NCBI GenBank assembly: GCA_002317115.1
Contig: DCIP01000163.1
Coordinates: 4,937-18,016 of the forward strand
DNA length: 13,080 nucleotides
Direction of reading: 5' to 3'
Origin: Candidatus Scybalocola fimicaballi
Lineage (GTDB): Bacteria; Bacteroidota; Bacteroidia; Bacteroidales; Paludibacteraceae
The notes under the pieces are model-generated. The model made no database searches. It saw nothing but the letters and a program-made list of their open reading frames with translations, and was not told the DNA's origin. Of this stretch, positions 6,284 through 12,295 are shown one piece after another (positions within the stretch are counted from its first letter, which is position 1; every line of letters begins with the position of its first letter). Made by a program: the position numbers and the translations under genes.

Positions 6284-8830
6284 ATGAAAAATTGGATGAA
6301 GCACTTGTTGGTGCTAATTATTTTCGTTGCGAGTACGTTGACGTACTTCAGTGTAAAGTTCGACGGCAAAGAGCTGTTGGGAGGAGATGTCTACCATTGG
6401 GAAGGTATGGCACATGAGCAGCAGGCCTACTACAACAATGGAGAGCACGACGAAGTGTCGTATTGGTGTAGCTCAATGTTTGCAGGAATGCCAGCCTACA
6501 CAGTCACAGGATGTGGTTTGGATCCTAATCCGGTTTTCTCAGCTATGGGAAAAGTGTTGTATATATTCGGTGACAAGGACGGAGGAATAGTCTTGTGTAG
6601 TCTTATCAGCATGTATCTTTTGCTGATTATGATGGATTGTTCTGTTTCGGTAGCTGCGTTTGGTGCGTTTGCATTTGCGTTGTCTTCTTATTCTTTGATT
6701 ATTATTGCGGCAGGACACGTCACAAAAGCGTGGGCGATGGCATTCATGCCGTTGGTGCTTATGGGAATGGTGATGATAGCAAGGAATAAAAGAAAACTGC
6801 TGGCGACGATGCTGTTTGCTATTGCGTTGCTCTGGCACATCACACAGGGCCACTATCAGATCACATATTATTTCGCTATATTGTGCGCCACTCTTTATGT
6901 GGGCTACTTGGTCTACATGCTAAAGAACGGACAGAAGAAGGAGTTGTTGGTCAATACAGGATGGTTGTTTGCTGGAGTGTTGCTGGTTGCGTTGATGAAC
7001 TCACCAAAGTTGTTCTCTAACTATGAGCTAAGTAAGCAGAGTATTCGTGGAAAGAGTGAGTTGACAGCCCAGGTTGACGGTAAGACAGACAAGTCTTCTG
7101 GTCTGGACCAGGATTACGCTTTCTCGTGGAGCTACGGCAAGGCTGAGACTGCCACACTTTTGATTCCTAACGTGTATGGAGGAGAGAGTGGTGGAGAACT
7201 TGACAATAAGAATTCCAATTTGGCAAAGGCAATGAAGAAGCATGGAGCACAGGTGCCTAAGACTCTTCGTATGAACACATACTGGGGCGACCAGCCGTTT
7301 ACTTCCGGACCAGTATATTTTGGTTCAATCGTTTGCTTCTTGGCAGTCTTTGCAATGTTCTATCTAAAAGGCAAATATAAGTGGGTTATATTCGCGTCGA
7401 CAATCTTCTTTATGATATTGAGCTTTGGAAAGAATATGGGAATCAACGATTTCTTCTTCCATTATTTGCCGATGTACAATAAATTCCGTACACCGTCGAT
7501 GGCTCTTGTCATTCCTCAGTTGACATTCGCGTTGTTGGCTGCTATTGCTTTGAACAAGTATATGTCTAAAGATATCGACAAGACATTTATGTTCAATGGA
7601 AAAATAAAAACTGACAGATTGAGCTTCTCTCTATATGCGTCATTGATTCTTACAGGAGGGTTGTGTTTTATCATTTGGCTTTCTCCAGGAATCTTTGGAG
7701 ATTTTGCTGCTCCATCTGATGCCGCGCAGTTGGCTAATTATCCGTCTTGGTTTGTTGACGCTTTGATTGAGGACCGTAAGGATTTGGCAAGTTCGGATGC
7801 CTTCCGCTCATTAGTGTTTATTTTGATTGCTGCTGCCTTGATGTGGTTGTTCACACGCAAAGGCTTGGTGAACAACAAGAAATATGTCGCTATTGCGATC
7901 GCCGCCCTTACTTTGATTGACTTGTGGGGTGTAGACAAGCGTTATTTGAATGACAACAATTTCATCAAGCAGCGTAAGAATACAGAGACAAGAAAGCCAA
8001 CAAAGGCGGACCAGTTTATTTTGGCTGACAACGATGTAGACTATCGTGTGTTGACTCTAAACAATCCGTTCAACAATTCAGAGGTCTCTTATTTCCACCA
8101 TTCAATTGGAGGTTACAACGCTGCAAAATTGCGTCGTTACCAGGATTTGATAGAGCAGTGTATTGAGCCAGAGATGCGTACTGTGATCGGCTCTTTGCAG
8201 AATGCGCGAACAACTGCTGATTTGGACGGTGCATTCGCGTCGACAAAGGTTTTGAATATGCTTAACACAAAGTATATCATCTATAATAACGAGGCAGCCC
8301 CAATTGAGAATACAAAAAGATTCGGCGACGCTTGGATCGTTGATGATGTGATGTATGTTAAGAGCGCCGACGAGGAGATGAATGCGTTGAAGGAAATAGA
8401 CCCTTCTAAGACTGCTATCATCAATGAGCAGTTCCAGAGTCTTGTCACTCCATATGAGATGGACTCCACTGCCAAGATCGAGTTGACATTGTCTCATCCA
8501 AATCAGAAGGTGTTTACTACATCTTCTAAGAAAGATGTTTTGACAATCTTCTCTGATGTATACTATAAGCCAGGTTGGCATGTCTATGTCGACGGTAAGG
8601 AGAGCGATCATTTCCGCACTAACTGGATTTTGCGTGGTATGGTTGTGCCAGCAGGAGAGCATGAGATCAAATTCTTGTTCTATCCAGACACATTCGTCAA
8701 CTTGACTCACATGTCGAATATCATTGGATGGATTGTTCTCATTGTTTTGGTTGGCTACATCGTTTTCTACTTCTACAAAAAGAATAACAAGAAGGAAGAG
8801 ACTGAATCCTCATTGACAATTAATGATTAA
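6284..8830 (+). CDS. YfhO-family polytopic membrane protein
   Basis: The 848-residue protein has a first membrane helix at about 7-24, then the extracytoplasmic GGDVYHWEG loop (33-41) whose Asp is where GT-C-type glycosyltransferases carry a catalytic acid. A further set of roughly ten helices follows to about residue 560, then a large soluble domain (about 570-805) and a last helix near 811-830 with a lysine-rich cytoplasmic tail. Segments DVDYRVLTLNNPFNN, SYFHHSIGGYNAAKLRRYQD and YYKPGWHVYVDGKE are characteristic of Bacteroidota YfhO proteins. In Firmicutes YfhO members are linked to glycosylation of lipoteichoic or wall polymers outside the membrane; the Bacteroidota role is not established. 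It directly follows the flippase (six-base gap), which suggests decoration of a flipped lipid-linked intermediate. Its TTG-rich leucine usage is like the flippase gene. Confidence 0.9.
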   Translation: MKNWMKHLLVLIIFVASTLTYFSVKFDGKELLGGDVYHWEGMAHEQQAYYNNGEHDEVSYWCSSMFAGMPAYTVTGCGLDPNPVFSAMGKVLYIFGDKDGGIVLCSLISMYLLLIMMDCSVSVAAFGAFAFALSSYSLIIIAAGHVTKAWAMAFMPLVLMGMVMIARNKRKLLATMLFAIALLWHITQGHYQITYYFAILCATLYVGYLVYMLKNGQKKELLVNTGWLFAGVLLVALMNSPKLFSNYELSKQSIRGKSELTAQVDGKTDKSSGLDQDYAFSWSYGKAETATLLIPNVYGGESGGELDNKNSNLAKAMKKHGAQVPKTLRMNTYWGDQPFTSGPVYFGSIVCFLAVFAMFYLKGKYKWVIFASTIFFMILSFGKNMGINDFFFHYLPMYNKFRTPSMALVIPQLTFALLAAIALNKYMSKDIDKTFMFNGKIKTDRLSFSLYASLILTGGLCFIIWLSPGIFGDFAAPSDAAQLANYPSWFVDALIEDRKDLASSDAFRSLVFILIAAALMWLFTRKGLVNNKKYVAIAIAALTLIDLWGVDKRYLNDNNFIKQRKNTETRKPTKADQFILADNDVDYRVLTLNNPFNNSEVSYFHHSIGGYNAAKLRRYQDLIEQCIEPEMRTVIGSLQNARTTADLDGAFASTKVLNMLNTKYIIYNNEAAPIENTKRFGDAWIVDDVMYVKSADEEMNALKEIDPSKTAIINEQFQSLVTPYEMDSTAKIELTLSHPNQKVFTTSSKKDVLTIFSDVYYKPGWHVYVDGKESDHFRTNWILRGMVVPAGEHEIKFLFYPDTFVNLTHMSNIIGWIVLIVLVGYIVFYFYKKNNKKEETESSLTIND

Positions 8831-8836
8831 TTACAA

Positions 8837-8865
8837 TGTAGAGGCGGGGTTCCTCTGTCTCTACA
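8837..8865. repeat. REP-like palindrome B
   Basis: TGTAGAG (8837-8843) and CTCTACA (8859-8865) are exact reverse complements. In + strand RNA the stem continues inward through 8844-8849 with 8853-8858 as alternating G-U and G-C pairs around a TTC loop, about 13 pairs in all. It begins seven bases after the YfhO stop. No T-run follows, so it is a poor intrinsic terminator. It shares the GTAGAG start and CTCTAC end expected of the same element family as palindrome A. Confidence 0.75.
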
Positions 8866-8880
8866 ATTACAGATACAATT

Positions 8881-9492
8881 ATGAAGGTATTACTTGTTAA
8901 TGGAAGCCCACGTAAGGAGGGCAACACATTTGTGGCTTTGAAAGAGGTTGCCAATCAGTTGGCAAAGCATGGCGTTGATAGCGAGATTGTATGGATCGGC
9001 ACTAAGCCTGTCCGTGGCTGTATTGCTTGTGGCACATGCCACGACAACCGTTGCTCATTCAACGACGATATCACAAACTCTGTCATCGCTAAGATGGAGG
9101 AGTGTGATGGACTTGTTATTGGATCACCTGTATATTATGGTCAGCCAGCCGGTCAGGTATGCTGTCTGCAACAGCGTATGATGTATGCAGGAAGCAGTGT
9201 GATGGCAAACAAACCAGCTGCTGGAATCTGTGTATGCCGACGTGGAGGCGCAACCGCTGCGTTCCAGTCGCTAAATATGCCATTCCAAATGACTAATATG
9301 CCAGTCGTAACGTCGCAATACTGGAATATCCTTTATGGCCGTACTGAGGGAGAGTCCGCTCTTGACGTGGAAGGACTACAGACTGTACGTACTCTTGCCG
9401 ACAATATGGCTTGGCTATTGAAGAAAATCGCAACTGGCGAGGGTGAGGCTCCCGTACGTGAACCTCGTATGCCAATGAACTTTATCAGATAA
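8881..9492 (+). CDS. NAD(P)H-dependent FMN reductase, iron-sulfur flavoprotein-like
   Basis: A 203-residue flavodoxin-fold protein. NGSPRKEGNT (7-16) is the FMN phosphate-binding loop, and GSPVYYGQPAG (81-91) is the second flavin-contacting loop. Cysteines at 47, 50, 53 and 58 have the CX2CX2CX4C spacing seen in iron-sulfur flavoproteins (Isf), where they bind a [4Fe-4S] cluster; here that binding is inferred. The segment CRRGGATAAFQSLNMPF and the following NMPVVTSQYWN are typical of Bacteroidota and Clostridia members. It probably transfers electrons between a reduced carrier and FMN or an acceptor such as a quinone or xenobiotic, in the cytoplasm. It is the first gene of a tight six-gene run; the next starts five bases after its stop. 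No clear TAnnTTTG promoter is visible in the 50 bases upstream. Confidence 0.9.
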   Translation: MKVLLVNGSPRKEGNTFVALKEVANQLAKHGVDSEIVWIGTKPVRGCIACGTCHDNRCSFNDDITNSVIAKMEECDGLVIGSPVYYGQPAGQVCCLQQRMMYAGSSVMANKPAAGICVCRRGGATAAFQSLNMPFQMTNMPVVTSQYWNILYGRTEGESALDVEGLQTVRTLADNMAWLLKKIATGEGEAPVREPRMPMNFIR

Positions 9493-9497
9493 TTGTT

Positions 9498-9680
9498 ATG
9501 GAGTGCCCACATAGATCATCAACAGTGGCTGAAAACCACAATTTCGAGTGCACTTGTCCTAAAGAGTGCCCTCGTCACGGAAAATGTTGCGCTTGCGTAG
9601 CTCACCACAGAGCAATGGGAGGTAAGTTGCCTCACTGCTTGCGTAGTATGGAAACTGAATCAAAAGAGAAGAAAGCATGA
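9498..9680 (+). CDS. 60-residue Cys/His-rich protein (DUF6485-like)
   Basis: This very small protein has eight cysteines (3, 18, 20, 24, 30, 31, 33, 47) and six histidines among its first 47 residues. The core CPKECPRHGKCCACVAHHR followed by LPHCLR matches my recollection of the uncharacterised DUF6485 family, whose members carry the same CPRHGKCC.C...HR....LP.C layout. The spacing suggests binding of one or two metal ions such as Zn2+, or possibly a cluster; that is inference. The last ten residues are charged (ETESKEKKA) and lack cysteines. The stop overlaps the start of the HAD gene by four bases (ATGA), so translation is coupled. A real gene is supported by this overlap, the five-base gap from the flavoprotein gene and the conserved-looking core. 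Confidence 0.82.
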   Translation: MECPHRSSTVAENHNFECTCPKECPRHGKCCACVAHHRAMGGKLPHCLRSMETESKEKKA

Positions 9681-10273
9681 TTAAGAATATAATATTAGAT
9701 TTCGGAAAAGTATTGGTAGACTATGATTTTGAGGTTTTCTTCAGACGCAATGTGCCAAATGAAGAGCGTAGAAAACAGTTTATCCCTATTCTTTACAACG
9801 ACGGATTGACTCCTGCCATTGATAGAGGTGAGAAATCTTTTTCTGAGATTATTGAAGATTTGATTGCCGAGAATCCTGAGTTTGCTCCCGAACTACACGT
9901 GTTTAACGAGCGTTATCCCGATCTTATCATAGGTGAGATTCCAGGAATGAAGAATCTGCTAAAGAAACTAAAGGCTGAACGATATAAACTTTATGGATTG
10001 TCGAACTGGTGCGACAAGGTGTATGTCACTATGGAGCAGTTTGATATCTTTAATTTGCTCGACGGTTATGTCGTATCGTCGGAGGTACACCAGATCAAAC
10101 CAGAGCCTGCTATCTACCAAAGCCTATTCAAAAAGTTTAATCTAAAGCCAGAGGAGTGTGTCTTTGCTGACGATAAGGTTGAGAATGTTGAGGCAAGTAG
10201 AAAAGAGGGTATGCCTGCTATCGTGTTCAAGAATGCGGCTCAGTTTGAGGAAGAACTAAGAAAGCTACTTTAA
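9677..10273 (+). CDS. HAD-superfamily hydrolase, YihX-like
   Basis: The 198-residue protein has the HAD motifs in order: motif I ILDFGKVLVDYD with nucleophile Asp8, motif II YGLSN with Ser109, motif III Lys141 in QIKPEPAIY, and motif IV FADDKVEN with Asp165/Asp166. A helical cap of about 65 residues (15-80) lies between motifs I and II, as in subfamily IA enzymes. The second motif-I aspartate (the general acid/base) is replaced by Gly10, as in YihX-type sugar-phosphate phosphatases with DLGNVLVD. The likely activity is dephosphorylation of a small phosphorylated metabolite in the cytoplasm. Its start overlaps the end of the Cys-rich gene by four bases, and its stop TAA overlaps the next ATG by one (TAATG), so it is translationally coupled on both sides. 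Confidence 0.92.
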   Translation: MIKNIILDFGKVLVDYDFEVFFRRNVPNEERRKQFIPILYNDGLTPAIDRGEKSFSEIIEDLIAENPEFAPELHVFNERYPDLIIGEIPGMKNLLKKLKAERYKLYGLSNWCDKVYVTMEQFDIFNLLDGYVVSSEVHQIKPEPAIYQSLFKKFNLKPEECVFADDKVENVEASRKEGMPAIVFKNAAQFEEELRKLL

Positions 10274-10479
10274 TGAAGATTGAAGAAGCGATAGTCTACG
10301 TGATTGCCTCAAGAAACGGAGGAATGACCACTGACCAGATTGCTGATGCCATCAACAAGCAGCAACTGCATATCAGGAAAGATGGTCAGCCAGTGTCGAG
10401 CAAACAGGTGTATGCTGTGATCTGCAGATTCCCATCTGTGTTTATCAAAGAGGCTGGCAAAATTATGTTGAATTGTTAA
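10273..10479 (+). CDS. 68-residue HARE-HTH-like winged-helix protein
   Basis: I read a single compact helix-turn-helix-type domain. EEAIVYVIASRNGGMTTDQIADAIN (4-28) looks like a leading helix plus the MTTDQIADAIN helix-turn-helix unit. DGQPVSSKQVYAVICRFPSVFIKEAGKIML (37-66) then follows the pattern of HARE-HTH and related winged domains, where a short Lx..G(K/Q)(P)..... I/V-x-x-I segment ends in a beta hairpin with F-x-(r/k)-x-x-G-x-(I/f)-x-L. The domain is usually fused to larger proteins; here it stands alone with only 68 residues. It begins on the last base of the HAD stop codon and ends one base before the flavoredoxin start, so it is an integral operon member. It may be a DNA-binding or regulatory factor; no partner or target site can be named. 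Confidence 0.75.
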   Translation: MKIEEAIVYVIASRNGGMTTDQIADAINKQQLHIRKDGQPVSSKQVYAVICRFPSVFIKEAGKIMLNC

Positions 10480-10480
10480 A

Positions 10481-11059
10481 ATGAGAATTGAAATGAAAAG
10501 TTTTGGATCAAAGCCATGGGTACTTCCACAGCCAGTGCTTATCATTGGCACATATAATAAAGATGGCAAGGCTAACGCTATGAACGCCGCTTGGGGTGGA
10601 CAGTGGGATATGCATGAGATTATGATCTCAATGGGTAGCCATGCCACAACAGAGAACCTAAAGTTGAACAACGGAGAGTTCACTGTTGCATTTGCTACAG
10701 CCGAGACAATGGTGGCGAGTGATTTCGTTGGAATCGTCTCTGCCAATAAAGATCCTAAGAAGATGGAGAAGACAGGTTGGACTGAAGAGAAGGCTCCAAA
10801 CGTGAATGCTCCAGTCTTCACAGATTTTCCAATGACATTGGAGTGCAGAATCAAAGAGAAGATTGATGAGTCGGCTGAGGGATACAATCTTGTGGCTGAA
10901 ATCGTCAATGTCCTTTGTGATGAAAAATATCTTGATGAGAAAGGTAATCCCGACGTCGAGAAAATGAATCTTATTATTTATGATTCAGTCGGACATAACT
11001 ATATCCAACTTGGTAAGGTTGTAGGCAAGGCATTCTCTTGCGGAAACGAAATCAAATAA
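10481..11059 (+). CDS. Flavoredoxin-like flavin reductase (FMN-binding split barrel)
   Basis: A 192-residue protein of the flavin reductase-like (split-barrel) family. The N-terminal SKPWVLPQPVLIIGTYNKDGKANAMNAAWGG (9-39 approximately) is the family signature, with the NAMNAAW segment lining the FMN site. The C-terminal GHNYIQLGKVVGKAFSCGN is also characteristic. Such proteins bind FMN and pass electrons to a partner or substrate. The start at 10481 is one base after the upstream stop; a second ATG at 10493 begins the more usual MKSFGSKPW start, and either could be used. The stop TAA overlaps the next ATG (TAATG). Finding it with an unrelated flavodoxin-fold reductase in one operon suggests the two flavoproteins act in one electron-transfer or reductive-detoxification chain. 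Confidence 0.9.
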   Translation: MRIEMKSFGSKPWVLPQPVLIIGTYNKDGKANAMNAAWGGQWDMHEIMISMGSHATTENLKLNNGEFTVAFATAETMVASDFVGIVSANKDPKKMEKTGWTEEKAPNVNAPVFTDFPMTLECRIKEKIDESAEGYNLVAEIVNVLCDEKYLDEKGNPDVEKMNLIIYDSVGHNYIQLGKVVGKAFSCGNEIK

Positions 11060-12240
11060 TGTCAACGTTAAAACCAAATGAAGGATTGCCATCAACGTTG
11101 GTGGCAATCCTTGCTATAATGGCAGGTGTGTCGGTGGCAAACCTTTACTACTGCCAGCCTTTGCTAAACCTTATTCGTGAAGATACCGGACTGACGGAGT
11201 TTCAAGTAAACCTGATGCCCGTCTTTACTCAGATCGGCTATGCACTCGGTTTGCTGTTCATCATTCCTATGGGTGATCTATACAACCGTCGCACCACGAT
11301 CCTTACATGCTTTGGAGTGCTTGTCTTCTCACTGTTGACAATCGCATTTTCAAGCAACGTCTTGTTGCTTCTTGTGTCAAGTTTTGTGACGGGAATATTC
11401 TCCGTCGCTCCACAGGTTTTCATTCCATTTGTATCTCAATTTTCTCGCCCAGAGGAGAAAGCCCACAAGACAGGATTGATTTTGTCGGGATTGCTAATCG
11501 GAATATTAGGATCACGTGTGGCAAGCGGATATGTTGGCGACTTGTGGGGATGGAGAACAATGTATGAGATTGCGGCTGGTTTGATAGCGTTGTCGGCGGT
11601 TGTGGTTTGGAAGATATTCCCATACGTTGAACCCACATTCAACGGACGCTTTGTGAAACTGATGGCATCTATTTTCCAGCTTGTCAAGGAAAATCCCAAA
11701 GCAATCACATATTCAGTCCGATCAGCATTCATTTTCGGCTCAATGCTCGGCATGTGGGCATGTTTGGCATTCAGAATGAAAGAGGCACCATTCTTTGATG
11801 GAAGCGACACAGTTGGAATGCTTGGATTATGTGGAGTGGCAGGAGCGTTGACAGCGTCAAACATCGGCAAATACATTCCACGCTTCGGAGTGGAGAAGAT
11901 AAACGCATTCGGAGTGGCTTGCGTATTGTTGGCGTGGATAATAATGGGATTGTTCCAAAACTACTACGCTGGAATCATTGCCGGAGTAATCATCATCGAC
12001 ATCGGAATGCAGAGTGTTCAGTTGAGCAACCAGAGCGCAACGATGAAGCTTTGCCCTACAGCGTCGAGCCGAATGAACACAATATATATGGTGACATACT
12101 TTATCGGTGGCTCATTCGGAACCTTCCTGGCTGGAACAATGTGGACCAAATTCGGTTGGTATGGCACCGTCGGCGCAGGCTTGGGGATGGTGTTGGCCTC
12201 GATTATATTCACATTAATCAGAAGAAAACAAAACCTGTAG
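11059..12240 (+). CDS. Major facilitator superfamily transporter (YnfM/YgaY-like)
   Basis: I start the gene at ATG 11059, which overlaps the preceding stop by one base (TAATG) and gives a 393-residue protein. The longer in-frame possibility from 11038 lies inside the flavoredoxin gene and adds only MRKRNQI. About 12 membrane helices are visible in two halves. The MFS signature between helices 2 and 3 is GDLYNRRTTIL (72-82). ANLYYCQPLLNLI near residue 28 and GVSVANLYY resemble the YnfM/YgaY branch of drug/metabolite exporters. It most likely exports or imports a small molecule by proton coupling; its substrate is unknown. As last gene of the redox cluster it may export a product or toxic compound handled by the flavoproteins. 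Its TAG stop lies in the first bases of palindrome C. Confidence 0.9.
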   Translation: MSTLKPNEGLPSTLVAILAIMAGVSVANLYYCQPLLNLIREDTGLTEFQVNLMPVFTQIGYALGLLFIIPMGDLYNRRTTILTCFGVLVFSLLTIAFSSNVLLLLVSSFVTGIFSVAPQVFIPFVSQFSRPEEKAHKTGLILSGLLIGILGSRVASGYVGDLWGWRTMYEIAAGLIALSAVVVWKIFPYVEPTFNGRFVKLMASIFQLVKENPKAITYSVRSAFIFGSMLGMWACLAFRMKEAPFFDGSDTVGMLGLCGVAGALTASNIGKYIPRFGVEKINAFGVACVLLAWIIMGLFQNYYAGIIAGVIIIDIGMQSVQLSNQSATMKLCPTASSRMNTIYMVTYFIGGSFGTFLAGTMWTKFGWYGTVGAGLGMVLASIIFTLIRRKQNL

Positions 12241-12264
12241 GGGCAAGGCTTGTCCTTGCCCTTG
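12237..12264. repeat. REP-like palindrome C overlapping the MFS stop codon
   Basis: GGGCAAGG (12241-12248) and CCTTGCCC (12254-12261) form an exact 8-bp stem around CTTGT. The left side starts GTAG (12237-12240), and the outer bases can pair as G-U, A-U and U-G in RNA. Palindromes of the form GTAGGGGCAAGG...CCTTGCCCCTAC are known as dispersed repeats in many bacteria as I recall. TAG 12238-12240 is the MFS stop codon, so the repeat sits directly on the gene's end. Confidence 0.78.
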
Positions 12265-12289
12265 TCAAAGATAATTTGCCCTTGTCAAA
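12256..12289. repeat. Direct repeat TTGCCCTTGTCAAA x2
   Basis: The 14-base sequence TTGCCCTTGTCAAA occurs at 12256-12269 and again at 12276-12289, a 20-base period. The first copy overlaps the right arm of palindrome C, so the second looks like a partial duplication of its edge. It lies directly before the polymerase start codon and may contain that gene's promoter, though no full TAnnTTTG element is present. Confidence 0.85.
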
Positions 12290-12295
12290 ACAAAT

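Noticed and set aside
4191..8243. Repeated GCGTCGA strings in the ligase, flippase and YfhO genes
   Set aside because: Each encodes in-frame Ala-Ser (GCG TCG), so codon preference explains them better than a binding site or repeat.
8102..8710. Long open frame on the - strand (about 200 codons) opposite the YfhO gene, with similar ones opposite the ligase/flippase junction (4339-4986) and the HARE-HTH/flavoredoxin genes (10309-10908)
   Set aside because: The predicted proteins have no recognisable motif and lie wholly opposite well-supported genes; stop-poor antisense frames are expected from the codon use of the + strand genes.
8837..8865. Palindrome B as an intrinsic terminator of the YfhO transcript
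   Set aside because: The stem has several wobble pairs and no following T-run, so it does not meet the usual pattern.
11038..11058. Earlier start for the MFS transporter within the flavoredoxin gene
   Set aside because: The ATG at 11059 overlaps the upstream stop as TAATG, the same coupling seen elsewhere in the operon, and gives the usual MFS N-terminus.
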